Of a DNA stretch of 43,305 bases, positions 25,858 through 33,805 are shown in pieces (position 1 is the first letter of the stretch; each line of letters begins with the position of its first letter). The stretch comes from Muribaculaceae bacterium (GTDB taxonomy: Bacteria; Bacteroidota; Bacteroidia; Bacteroidales; Muribaculaceae), in NCBI GenBank assembly GCA_022510505.1, contig JAFLTL010000020.1:1-43305 (forward strand), in the 5' to 3' direction. The notes under the pieces were generated by a model that was given only the letters and a program-made list of their open reading frames with translations, was not told the DNA's origin and did not search any database. Made by a program: the position numbers and the translations under genes.

Positions 25858-27241
25858 CCTCGCGTTCTTTTTGGAGTCGGGTGAGCTTCCTGACCTTACC
25901 TGAGAGGGCTATGAGTGTGAACATTGTCGGGATGGCCATGAGCGCATAGAACAGGTCGGTCATACCCACTGCTGCCCGCAATGGTACGACGGCGAAGAAC
26001 ACCAGCGTCAGAATAAAAAACCATGTATAATATTTTGCCCTTTTTTCTCCGAAAAGATATCCGGCGCATCGGTTCCCATAGAAAGAATAACTGAACATCG
26101 ACGACATTCCGAAGAAGAGAACAACGATCATCAGGACATATTCACCTCCCGGAATTCCTTTCCCGAATGCATCCATGGCGATTTCGAGGCCTTTGACCCC
26201 GTCGACATTGGTGAAGTCGCCGCAAACAAGCAGTGCGAGGGCAGTCAGGGTGCAAACAAACCCTGAGTCAATGCTTGGTCCGAGCATTGCCACGTGTCCT
26301 TCTCTGACGGCATCGTCGTTACGACTCTCGGAGTGCATGATTGACGCAGTTCCAACCCCGGCATCATTGACCACCGCGGCTCTTCGGGCCCCTATAATTG
26401 CAATTCCCGCCAATGCTCCAAGTCCGGCTTTGAGATTGAAGGCTTCTGTGAATATCGACATTACCGCTCCCGGTACTTTAGTGTAGTTGGTCACGAGGAT
26501 ATAGGCGACAGCCAGAAAATAGACTCCCACCATGAATGGCACCATGACCGATGCGACACTTGCAATTCTCTTGATGCCTCCCAGCACAACGAGAGCGACG
26601 ATAAACGCTATGGTGATTCCCATGATAAGCCTCAGAACCGAAGTGTTTGACATTCCTGTCAGTGTCGATCCGGCCGATAGGATTCCGTTGTGCTCTATCC
26701 AGTCGGGAGTCGTGAACACTGTGACTGCAGCTTCTGTCAGCTGGTTTGCGTTCATGATGCAGAGCGTTCCGAACATACCTGCAATGGCGAATGTGATGGC
26801 AAGCCATTTCCATTTGGGGCCTAGTCCCTGTTCGATGATATACATGGGACCGCCACGTGTTCCACCGTCCTTGCTCTTCTGACGATAGGTTACTGCCAGG
26901 ACACCTTCGTGATATTTGGTTGACATTCCAACTATTGCGCTAACCCACATCCAGAAGATGGCTCCCGGACCTCCGATGACCAATGCGATAGCCACACCGG
27001 CAATATTGCCCATTCCAACTGTGGCTGCCACAACCGAGAACAAAGCTTGCAGGGATGATATCTGACCGTTTTTGCCGTCACCTTTCTCGGTCAGCTGTTT
27101 GATGGCTTTCGGAAAACGTTTGATAGAGACAGCCCCCGAACGAATGAAAAGATATAATCCTCCGCCAATCAGGACAAAAAACAGCGGGTAGCCGCATAGA
27201 AAGTCGGCTACAGCTGTAATATACTCGGTAAATTTATCCAT
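25841..27241 (-). CDS. alanine/glycine:sodium symporter family protein (AgcS)
   Basis: 466 residues with about 11 hydrophobic spans. Family motifs are VVAATVGMGNIAGVAIA, GGPGAIFWMWVSAIVGM, the loop GTRGGPMYIIEQGL and GVGTASIMHSESRNDDAVREG. AgcS transporters import alanine or glycine with sodium across the inner membrane. It has its own promoter back to back with that of prmC and appears to be a single-gene unit. The amino acid carried cannot be told from sequence. Confidence 0.93.
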   Translation of the reverse strand: MDKFTEYITAVADFLCGYPLFFVLIGGGLYLFIRSGAVSIKRFPKAIKQLTEKGDGKNGQISSLQALFSVVAATVGMGNIAGVAIALVIGGPGAIFWMWVSAIVGMSTKYHEGVLAVTYRQKSKDGGTRGGPMYIIEQGLGPKWKWLAITFAIAGMFGTLCIMNANQLTEAAVTVFTTPDWIEHNGILSAGSTLTGMSNTSVLRLIMGITIAFIVALVVLGGIKRIASVASVMVPFMVGVYFLAVAYILVTNYTKVPGAVMSIFTEAFNLKAGLGALAGIAIIGARRAAVVNDAGVGTASIMHSESRNDDAVREGHVAMLGPSIDSGFVCTLTALALLVCGDFTNVDGVKGLEIAMDAFGKGIPGGEYVLMIVVLFFGMSSMFSYSFYGNRCAGYLFGEKRAKYYTWFFILTLVFFAVVPLRAAVGMTDLFYALMAIPTMFTLIALSGKVRKLTRLQKEREDKSSC

Positions 27242-27283
27242 TAAATCTTTTTACCTTGGAAACAAAATGCTTGAAAACCATTG

Positions 27284-27314
27284 CAAAGTTATTCAACTTA
27301 TTAATAATTTGCAA
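27284..27314 (-). promoter_or_regulatory. promoter of the AgcS symporter gene
   Basis: Minus strand: TTG (27314-27312), 20 bases, TAACTTTG (27291-27284). Its -33 element directly abuts the -33 of the opposing prmC promoter, so the two polymerases could compete for this site. Confidence 0.78.
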
Positions 27315-27337
27315 CTAAAACAAGTTTGCTATCTTTG
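27308..27337 (+). promoter_or_regulatory. promoter of prmC-recX, near-leaderless
   Basis: TTTG (27308-27311), 18 bases, TATCTTTG (27330-27337). The -7 box ends five bases before the prmC ATG at 27343, so the transcript should begin at or within a few bases of the start codon. Confidence 0.75.
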
Positions 27338-27342
27338 TGAAT

Positions 27343-28191
27343 ATGAAAATATCGTCCTTGATAAGTGACTGGACTGAACGCCTGACACCCCGTTATGGAA
27401 ATAGGGAAGCTGGGGCAATTGTTCGTGAGGCACTGATGTTCTATCTTAACACCGACAGGGTTGGCCTCGCAATGAAAGGCTCGGAAAGTGTCGAAACTTT
27501 GACTCTTAACCGCATAGAGAAGGGGCTGAGCCGAATCGATGCAGGAGAACCGGTACAGTATGTCACGGGAGAGGCGTGGTTCCATGGTTTGCGATTGAAA
27601 GTAACGCCTGATGTATTGATTCCACGCCCCGAAACATCGCAGCTTGTCGACATGATAGAGGATGACTTCAAAGGAGAGAAGGACCTTCGGGTACTTGATC
27701 TGTGCACAGGTTCGGGAGCCATCGCCCTTGCGCTTAGCCGTGACCTGCCTTTTTCTTCGGTGACCGGAGTCGACATTTCCAAGGAAGCCTTGTCAGTTGC
27801 CGTTTATAATGGGAAGAACCTAAACGTGAGTGTGGAATTTGTCGAGGGTGATGTTCTCAATCCCGAAACACTTCCCGCTGAAAAATGGGATATAATTGTC
27901 AGTAATCCACCTTATATTCCTGAAAATGAGATTGGTGAAATAGAAAGGAATGTACTGGAATATGAGCCTCGCAACGCATTGATTGTCAAAGGTGATGACC
28001 CCATTTTGTTCTATCGGTCTATTGCGAGATGGGCCGTGTCACATTTGAATGACCATGGATCACTCTATTTCGAGATAAACCCACATTTTGCTGAGTCACT
28101 CAGAAATATGTTGACCGATACAGGATTCGGCAATGTGGAACTTTATAAAGACTTCGACGGTTTGACACGTTTTATTCGAGCCCGGATGTAA
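27343..28191 (+). CDS. prmC: release factor glutamine N5-methyltransferase
   Basis: 282 residues. The N-terminal helical domain has GEPVQYVTGEAWFHG and VLIPRPETSQLVD; the SAM site is VLDLCTGSGAIALAL; the catalytic NPPY lies at 188-191 in IIVSNPPYIPENEIG. PrmC methylates the GGQ glutamine of RF1 and RF2. I use ATG 27343; an in-frame GTG at 27337 lies inside the -7 box. It overlaps recX by one base (TAATG). Confidence 0.94.
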   Translation: MKISSLISDWTERLTPRYGNREAGAIVREALMFYLNTDRVGLAMKGSESVETLTLNRIEKGLSRIDAGEPVQYVTGEAWFHGLRLKVTPDVLIPRPETSQLVDMIEDDFKGEKDLRVLDLCTGSGAIALALSRDLPFSSVTGVDISKEALSVAVYNGKNLNVSVEFVEGDVLNPETLPAEKWDIIVSNPPYIPENEIGEIERNVLEYEPRNALIVKGDDPILFYRSIARWAVSHLNDHGSLYFEINPHFAESLRNMLTDTGFGNVELYKDFDGLTRFIRARM

Positions 28192-28667
28192 TGAAAAAGA
28201 ATGTCCCTTTGACAGCCGAAAAAGCCTTGATGAGATTGAAATCACTTTGTGAGCGTTCGGAATATTGCACCGAGGAGTTACGTCTCAAAATGTATCGTTG
28301 GGGTCTGTCGGGTGAAACTGTTGATAAGGTTCTTTCGGTGCTTGTCAAGGAAAAGTTTGTCGATGACCGTCGTTTTGCGGCTGCCTATGCCCACTCCAAA
28401 TCTATGAATTCCAATTGGGGACGGCTAAAGATACAGCTTATGCTTCGTGCGAAAAAGATTCCGAAAGAATACATCACGGAAGCATTGGAAGCTATAGAGG
28501 AAGAAGACTACGAGGAGAACCTTAAGAAGGTTCTTGATTTCAAAAAGCGGCAGTTAGGCGACGATGCATCGACCTATGAGGGTCGAACGAAAATATTCCG
28601 TTATGCGGCTTCACGGGGTTATGAGAGCGAACTCATTTCCCGTGTTATGCGCTCAGGAACATTTTAA
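28191..28667 (+). CDS. recX: regulatory protein RecX
   Basis: 158 residues. RecX repeats are seen in CERSEYCTEELRLKMYRWGL, VLVKEKFVDDRRFAAAYAHS and WGRLKIQLMLRAKKIP. RecX binds RecA filaments and limits or tunes their activity. It is coupled to prmC rather than recA. Its stop overlaps that of fmt on the other strand by four bases (a shared TTAA), so the two genes converge with no spacer. Confidence 0.92.
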   Translation: MKKNVPLTAEKALMRLKSLCERSEYCTEELRLKMYRWGLSGETVDKVLSVLVKEKFVDDRRFAAAYAHSKSMNSNWGRLKIQLMLRAKKIPKEYITEALEAIEEEDYEENLKKVLDFKKRQLGDDASTYEGRTKIFRYAASRGYESELISRVMRSGTF

Positions 28668-29614
28668 TGGTTTTGGAGTCCGTTCAGGAATGCTGCTACA
28701 TCCATTCTTTTCTTTCCGGGCACTCCTAACGATTGGATTTCTATGTTTCCTTCTCCGGTTCCGACTACAATTGAGTTCCCTTTGATTTTCATATTGCCTG
28801 GCAGTAGGGACGACCGGTCGTCGGAAATTTTTACCTGGAAAATCTTTGTGTCGACATTACCCAGTCCCGGGAATGCCATTGTTGCCCATGCAGCAGGATA
28901 GGGCGATAGTCCGCGCACAAAATCCTTGACTTGTTTGGCCGTTTTCTTCCAGTCTATTCGACAATCTTCCCGGAAGATTTTAGGCGCGGGAGTCGGTTCT
29001 TCTCCGTTGGTCAGCAGCTGCTCCTGTGGAATAGGCTGTAGATCTTCTTTTATGATTCGATCGAGGGTGTCAAGAGTCAGACGGGCTCCCAAGGTCATCA
29101 ATCGGTCGTGCAGACTGCCGGCATCTTCGTCCTCACCAATTTCAATTGCTTCCTGGGAAATTATGTCGCCGGTGTCAATCTCATGTTTCAGGAAAAAGGT
29201 AGTGACACCGGTTGTTGTGTCGCCGTTCATGATTGCCCGGTTTATGGGGGCCGCTCCGCGGTATCGTGGTAGCAGAGATGCATGCAGATTGAACGTGCCG
29301 AGTTCGGGCATTTTCCAAACGACCTCGGGTAACATTCGAAAAGCAATGACTATAAAAAGGTTTGCATTATATCCTTTCAGTTCGTTGACAAACTCCGGGT
29401 CTTTAAGATTGACAGGCTGTAGAACTGGTATGTTATGTTCGACTCCCCATAGTTTCACCGGCGACTGTAGAAGTTTATGGCCGCGTCCCGCAGGTTTGTC
29501 GGGCATCGTGACTATAGCGACAATGTTGTAGTTCCCGTTGTGGATTGCCTCAAGGCTCTCCACGGCAAATTCGGGTGTGCCGAGAAAAACTATCCTGAGA
29601 TCTTCTTTTTTCAT
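28664..29614 (-). CDS. fmt: methionyl-tRNA formyltransferase
   Basis: 316 residues, the usual length. Motifs are IVFLGTPEFAVESLEAI, the formyl-folate site FNLHASLLPRYRGAAPIN and DTGDIISQEAI; a C-terminal OB-fold follows from about residue 205. It formylates Met on initiator tRNA. It is the last gene of the rpsU run, 63 bases after the DUF1573 protein, with a perfect 9-bp hairpin in that gap. An AGGAG lies about 12 bases upstream of its ATG, unusual for this genome. Confidence 0.95.
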   Translation of the reverse strand: MKKEDLRIVFLGTPEFAVESLEAIHNGNYNIVAIVTMPDKPAGRGHKLLQSPVKLWGVEHNIPVLQPVNLKDPEFVNELKGYNANLFIVIAFRMLPEVVWKMPELGTFNLHASLLPRYRGAAPINRAIMNGDTTTGVTTFFLKHEIDTGDIISQEAIEIGEDEDAGSLHDRLMTLGARLTLDTLDRIIKEDLQPIPQEQLLTNGEEPTPAPKIFREDCRIDWKKTAKQVKDFVRGLSPYPAAWATMAFPGLGNVDTKIFQVKISDDRSSLLPGNMKIKGNSIVVGTGEGNIEIQSLGVPGKKRMDVAAFLNGLQNH

Positions 29615-29641
29615 GATGTTTAACTCCTGGTTCTTAAATGA

Positions 29642-29667
29642 TTATCAGGTATATATCAACCTGATAA
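29642..29667. other. 9-bp hairpin between the DUF1573 gene and fmt
   Basis: TTATCAGGT and ACCTGATAA form a perfect 9-bp stem with an 8-base loop. There is no T-run on either side, so it is not a standard terminator; it might be a processing or stabilising site separating fmt from the genes upstream. Confidence 0.4.
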
Positions 29668-29677
29668 CCTGACAGCT

Positions 29678-30745
29678 CTATTTTATTTGCCCGACGACTC
29701 TGACCGGCATCGAAGAGTTTTGGGGGTCATTGGACAAAATCATCAGTCGAAGATTGATGATATCTCCCTGAATGGCCTGAGGATCAAGTGTTACTTCGAT
29801 TGTTCCTTTGTCGCCGTTTTTTATCTTGTTTTTCTTTACGTTTATATCAAGTCCGTCTTCGGCCGTATATACTCGTCGAATTAGGAGCGGGTCTTTTCCA
29901 CGGTTCGTAATCTCGAGGGTTCGAGTGGCTTTGCCATCCGTTCTTTCTAGTGTGCCGAAATCGATTATTGCCGACTTAGTGGTTATGATCGGAGCGTCAC
30001 GACGCTGCTTGTCGGAAAGTCCGGAAAAATCTTCTTTCACCATGACTATAACCGGCACCGCCACCCGAGTCGTAGGTCCGGTCGATAGAAAGATGCTGTC
30101 GGTCGAAAGTCCTAGTAGTGGCACCTTTTCCGAATCGAGGAAGAAAGAATAGGCTATGTCTTCACCCGGTGCAAGATAATCTTTTTGCGAGGTTACTTTT
30201 ATATAATCTGGCATATTTTCCCATCGGGGATAAATCGTGTCGGTCGTTGTGTTATAGGCTTCCAGAAAAAATGTCTTGGGTCGCCCCTGTGTGACTTCCC
30301 CGAAGGCAATTGATGACGTTCTTAAGCGCAAAGGTCCGGCTTCAACGGGAAATCTCGAACCAACTGTCTTCGGTGAGCCGATAACCGTACCCAGGATATT
30401 TAGCTCATATTTCCGTGGGATTTCGTTAAACTCTACCAACACTTTTTTCTCGAAGCGCCCGGGCCGTCCTTCGGGATTATAGAAAATGTCGACAGATCCT
30501 GTGTCGCCCGGTTCTACGGGAGAGTTTTCGAAAGCCGACTTAGTGCAGCCGCACGTCACGTGTACGAGTTTGACCGAGATGGTTTCCCGGGATTTGTTGA
30601 CGAATTTGAATTGACAGGAAACCTTCCCTATGTTTTCATCGAAGGCTCCGAAATTATGTTCGGTTCCACCTACCCATTCTACCGGTTCCTGCGAGCTGAC
30701 AGTCAGGGCAACCAACAGAGAGAAGAGAAAAATAAATCGTTTCAT
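29678..30745 (-). CDS. exported protein with two DUF1573 domains
   Basis: 355 residues with a signal peptide (about 1-19, ending TVSSQ). A DUF1573 domain spans about 20-115 with TCGCTKSAF and PGDTGSVDIFYNPEGRPG; a second similar immunoglobulin-like domain covers about 250-350 with IIDFGTLERTDG and LEITNRGKDPL. A middle beta-rich part may be a third degenerate copy. DUF1573 proteins are secreted ASH-like beta domains of unknown role in Bacteroidota. It overlaps the next DUF1573 gene by four bases; the two look like a duplicated pair. Confidence 0.88.
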   Translation of the reverse strand: MKRFIFLFSLLVALTVSSQEPVEWVGGTEHNFGAFDENIGKVSCQFKFVNKSRETISVKLVHVTCGCTKSAFENSPVEPGDTGSVDIFYNPEGRPGRFEKKVLVEFNEIPRKYELNILGTVIGSPKTVGSRFPVEAGPLRLRTSSIAFGEVTQGRPKTFFLEAYNTTTDTIYPRWENMPDYIKVTSQKDYLAPGEDIAYSFFLDSEKVPLLGLSTDSIFLSTGPTTRVAVPVIVMVKEDFSGLSDKQRRDAPIITTKSAIIDFGTLERTDGKATRTLEITNRGKDPLLIRRVYTAEDGLDINVKKNKIKNGDKGTIEVTLDPQAIQGDIINLRLMILSNDPQNSSMPVRVVGQIK

Positions 30746-31122
30746 TTATTTTGGGGTAGCACGAAACCTTTGATTCTGATTTTTGTTCTGGAATTCTTAA
30801 CGGCGTTGGACTTCACAACTACAACCTTACTGAATTCCCCAGGTCGAGCCTTCGGGTTGTAACGAACATTGATGACAGCCGTGTCGCCCGGGTTTACCGG
30901 TTTCTCGGGGATAGTCGGTGTGGTGCAGCCACAGGATGCGATTGCCGACAGGATGACTAACGGAGCGTCACCGGTGTTGACGAACTTGAAATCGTAGCTG
31001 ACAGGTCCGCCATTTTCCTTGATGTTCCCGAATTCATGGACAGTGTCGATGAATGTGATGTCCTGAGCGTGAATGGCTGCGAATATTGATAGACAAAACA
31101 GAAATGATATGAATTTTTTCAT
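30742..31122 (-). CDS. small exported DUF1573 protein
   Basis: 126 residues: signal peptide (1-19, ending FAAIHA) and a single DUF1573 domain with TVHEFGNIKENGGPVSYDF, ASCGCTTPTIPEKPVNPGDT and RYNPKARPGEFSKVV. The same CGCT and PGDT...YNP signature occurs in the first domain of the larger neighbour, so the pair probably arose by duplication. It overlaps the rlmN stop by four bases. Function unknown. Confidence 0.9.
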   Translation of the reverse strand: MKKFISFLFCLSIFAAIHAQDITFIDTVHEFGNIKENGGPVSYDFKFVNTGDAPLVILSAIASCGCTTPTIPEKPVNPGDTAVINVRYNPKARPGEFSKVVVVKSNAVKNSRTKIRIKGFVLPQNK

Positions 31123-32144
31123 GAGGAGTGGTTAATGTCATTGAAATTTCCCGATAATTGCCCGCAAGCAGCCATGATGTCTTCTCCGCGGGAAGTTCTT
31201 ATTGTTGCAAGGAATCCTTTCTCATTGAGAAAATCTCTGAAAGCAATCATTTTTTCTTCAGGACTCGTTGTCAGATCGGGGACTTCGGGAACGGAATGAT
31301 ATCTGATAAGATTGATTCTGACACCCGGAATCTTCTTGATTAATTCGGCAAGTTTTCGGGCGTGTTGCAGGTCGTCGTTGAGGTTGTTCCACATGATATA
31401 TTCGACTGAGCATCGGCGTTGATGTTTAAAGTCGAATTGTGATAAAAGGTTAACGACCTTGGTTATGGGGTAGGCATGTTCGACCGGCATTAACGATGCC
31501 CGTTCTTTCTCGAAGGGTGAATGTACCGAAATCGCCACATGAACTTGCGTTTCCTCTAAAAGCCTTTTGAGGTTGTCGAGTTTTCCGATAGACGAAACGG
31601 TAATTCGTCGGGGACTCCATGCCAGTCCCCATGGAGCAGTCATGACTTCAATGGATTTCAGCACCGAGTCGATGTTGTCCATTGGTTCACCCATGCCCAT
31701 ATAAACGATATTCGTCAGGTTCTCGCTTTCAGGGATTGAGAGAATCTGGTTCAGAATCTCGGTTGCCGACAGATTGCCGTGAAACCCCTGACGTCCGGTC
31801 ATGCAGAACCGGCAGTTCATTCGGCAGCCAACCTGCGACGATATACACAGGGTGGCTCGGTCCTTATCGGGGATATAGACCGATTCAATGGCTCGTCCTT
31901 TACCGGTTTCGAAGAGATATTTCTTGGTTCCGTCGACCGATTCGGCCGAAAAGATCGGTTTCTCGCGTCCGACAGAATAATTTTCTTTAAGAACCTCTCT
32001 CGCTTTTTTCGAGAGGTTGGTCATCTCATCGATTGAGGTTACACGGCCGACATATAGCCAACGGGCAATTTGTGCAGCCGTAAATTTGGGCATGCTAAGG
32101 CCGAGGACAACGCTCTGAAGTTCTTCGAGCGTCATCCCCAGCAA
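31119..32144 (-). CDS. rlmN: 23S rRNA/tRNA (adenine2-C2)-methyltransferase RlmN
   Basis: Radical SAM enzyme with the cluster motif CRMNCRFCMTG, the N-terminal GMTLEELQSVVLGLSM and WLYVGRVTSIDEMTNL, YMGMGEPMDN, and the C-terminal catalytic Cys in IMAACGQL. It methylates C2 of A2503 in 23S rRNA and A37 in some tRNAs. The start is uncertain: the frame gives TTG at 32144 and ATG at 32135. Relatives that I recall have several residues before LLGMT, and the frame stays open up to a CTG at 32174 that overlaps the hpf stop as CTGA. I list the TTG start as a compromise. Confidence 0.93.
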   Translation of the reverse strand: MLGMTLEELQSVVLGLSMPKFTAAQIARWLYVGRVTSIDEMTNLSKKAREVLKENYSVGREKPIFSAESVDGTKKYLFETGKGRAIESVYIPDKDRATLCISSQVGCRMNCRFCMTGRQGFHGNLSATEILNQILSIPESENLTNIVYMGMGEPMDNIDSVLKSIEVMTAPWGLAWSPRRITVSSIGKLDNLKRLLEETQVHVAISVHSPFEKERASLMPVEHAYPITKVVNLLSQFDFKHQRRCSVEYIMWNNLNDDLQHARKLAELIKKIPGVRINLIRYHSVPEVPDLTTSPEEKMIAFRDFLNEKGFLATIRTSRGEDIMAACGQLSGNFNDINHSS

Positions 32145-32170
32145 TGGTATCGGTTTGTGTTCGGTTTCGA

Positions 32171-32464
32171 TCAGTTGTCGGAAGTTTTCTTCTCGAGTTG
32201 CTTTTCGGCAGCTTCAAGAGCAACGTCGAAAGCCTCCTCGAAAGTGTCGGCGGTTTTTGTTGTTACTGTTTCTCCGTAGTGGGGGAGGATAACCTTAACT
32301 CGAGCTTCCTTGTTCATTGCTGAAGAAGCTTTGATCAAGGTCAGGTTGACATCGATGTAGGTGATGGTCGGATAACGACGTGCAAGACGTTCGGCCTTCT
32401 TCTCTATGAAACCGTTAAGTTTCTCGGAGATGTCAAAATGGATTGCATTGACTCTGACTTCCAT
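32171..32464 (-). CDS. hpf: short ribosome hibernation promoting factor
   Basis: 97 residues, the short HPF/RaiA form. Pattern VRVNAIHFDISEKLNGFIEK at the start, then RRYPTITYIDVNLTLIK, KVILPHYGETVTTK and a helix EEAFDVALEAAEKQLEK. It binds the 30S subunit in resting cells and blocks translation. It sits 29 bases after xerC in the rpsU operon, next to other translation genes. Confidence 0.92.
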   Translation of the reverse strand: MEVRVNAIHFDISEKLNGFIEKKAERLARRYPTITYIDVNLTLIKASSAMNKEARVKVILPHYGETVTTKTADTFEEAFDVALEAAEKQLEKKTSDN

Positions 32465-32493
32465 GATTTTAGTCTCTTAAGGATTAAACTTCT

Positions 32494-33390
32494 TTATTGT
32501 TTTCCTCTCGGATGGGCTTTCTGATAGGCCTCATGCAATTCTTTGAAAGAAGTGTGAGTATAGATCTGTGTTGTGGCAAGCGAAACGTGTCCCAGGAGTT
32601 TCTGAACGGCCGTCAGGTCGGCTCCGTTGTTGACCATGTCGGTCGCGAATGTGTGTCGCAGAACATGTGGACTCTTTCTTTGTGAGCTGACTCCCACATT
32701 CTTCATGGCATCCCTGACAATCCGGTAGACCATGTTTCTCGACAGAGGTTGTCCGTCTCTCTTGACAAACAGGAAATCAATATTCTCATCCACCTCCCGG
32801 TTTCTCAAACTGCGATAGTTTTTGATTTGGTTCGCGAGTCGCTCTCCGAAAGGAACTATTCTTTCTTTATTACGCTTTCCGATCACTTTTAGTTCACCTT
32901 TGTTGGTGTCGACCCATCGGTCGGGGAGGGCGAGAAGTTCTGAACATCTGATTCCAGTTTCATAGAAAAGTGTGAGAATCAGGTTGTTCCTTGCCGAAAT
33001 GAATTCATCATGTTCTTCAGCATTTTCTTGAAGAAGTTGCTCCATTTCGTTTCTTTTGACAAACACCGGTAGCGGTTTGTCGAGTTTGGCGAGCGTCAGC
33101 TCGGCTGCCGGGTTTGCCTGTGCGCCATGATATCGTCCCAAGTATCGGTAGAATCCCCGGAGAGCCTGGACCTTCAGTCTTAGGGAACGGGGTTTCATGC
33201 CTTTCGACGCGAGATGTGCAATCCAAAGACGGAGATCGCTGACGGTCATGTCAAACGGATTGAGTTCCTGAGGTTTTCCGTCGGTAGCGAAGTCTCTCCA
33301 ATCCTTTAGGGCTGTCTCATAACACAAAACGGTGCTAACTGAAAGATTCAGTTCACACCGTATATAAGTCAAGTAAGCTTCGACGAGCAT
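32494..33390 (-). CDS. xerC: tyrosine recombinase XerC/D type
   Basis: 298 residues with an N-terminal SAM-like core-binding domain and a C-terminal catalytic domain. All catalytic residues are present: R148 (GIRCSELLAL), K172, H242 and R245 (PHVLRHTFATDM), H268 (LLGHVSLATTQ) and Y277 (IYTH). Xer recombinases resolve chromosome dimers at dif. It lies in a housekeeping operon between rpsU and hpf with no sign of a mobile element, which favours Xer over an integrase. XerC versus XerD is not decided by sequence alone. Confidence 0.88.
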   Translation of the reverse strand: MLVEAYLTYIRCELNLSVSTVLCYETALKDWRDFATDGKPQELNPFDMTVSDLRLWIAHLASKGMKPRSLRLKVQALRGFYRYLGRYHGAQANPAAELTLAKLDKPLPVFVKRNEMEQLLQENAEEHDEFISARNNLILTLFYETGIRCSELLALPDRWVDTNKGELKVIGKRNKERIVPFGERLANQIKNYRSLRNREVDENIDFLFVKRDGQPLSRNMVYRIVRDAMKNVGVSSQRKSPHVLRHTFATDMVNNGADLTAVQKLLGHVSLATTQIYTHTSFKELHEAYQKAHPRGKQ

Positions 33391-33430
33391 CCCGAGGCTA
33401 CTTTTCTATGTTTCCCGGGTATAGAGTTAA

Positions 33431-33622
33431 TTAATCCTCAACCTGACGGAGCTGCTGGACATAGATAGCCTTCATCATTTTCTTGCGGTTAGTGACTGAA
33501 GGCTTCTGGAATGCCTGACGATTGCGCAGTTCCTTTACAATACCGGTTTTTTCAAACTTGCGTTTGAATTTTTTGAGGGCTCTTTCGATGTTCTCGCCAT
33601 CTTTAACTTGAACGATAATCAT
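33431..33622 (-). CDS. rpsU: 30S ribosomal protein bS21
   Basis: 63 residues with IIVQVKDGENIERALKKFKR and the basic stretch FEKTGIVKELRNRQAFQKPS. bS21 binds near the 3' end of 16S rRNA; in Bacteroidota it is reported to cover the anti-Shine-Dalgarno, which fits the lack of Shine-Dalgarno sites here. Its own leader also lacks one. It heads the operon continuing to xerC and hpf, with a strong promoter at 33691-33720. Confidence 0.95.
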   Translation of the reverse strand: MIIVQVKDGENIERALKKFKRKFEKTGIVKELRNRQAFQKPSVTNRKKMMKAIYVQQLRQVED

Positions 33623-33690
33623 TTGATGTTTTTGTGTTATATTTTTTGTTGTAATTAATTTCTGAGTGTTGCCACATTACTTTAGCGGGG

Positions 33691-33720
33691 CAAAGTTACT
33701 TACAATTTTTTTGTTGACAA
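33691..33720 (-). promoter_or_regulatory. promoter of the rpsU operon
   Basis: Minus strand: TTG (33720-33718), 19 bases, TAACTTTG (33698-33691). The leader to the rpsU ATG is about 65 bases and AT-rich. Confidence 0.8.
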
Positions 33721-33768
33721 AAAAAAAGACCCAAATCTTGCGTAAAACTTCCTCATGCCGTCGAAAAG

Positions 33769-33799
33769 TTGAAAAGGTGTCAACTTTTTCCTAATTTTG
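33769..33799 (+). promoter_or_regulatory. promoter of parC, near-leaderless
   Basis: TTG (33769-33771), 20 bases, TAATTTTG (33792-33799). The -7 box ends six bases before the ATG at 33806, leaving a leader of only a few bases or none. Confidence 0.75.
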
Positions 33800-33805
33800 T
33801 GGGAA

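Noticed and set aside
28926-29531. Plus-strand 201-residue open frame
   Set aside because: Antisense to fmt; serine/arginine-rich composition typical of reverse-frame reading.
32494-33390. Tyrosine recombinase considered as a mobile-element integrase
   Set aside because: It sits inside a housekeeping operon between rpsU and hpf, with no attachment repeats or cargo; Xer function fits better.
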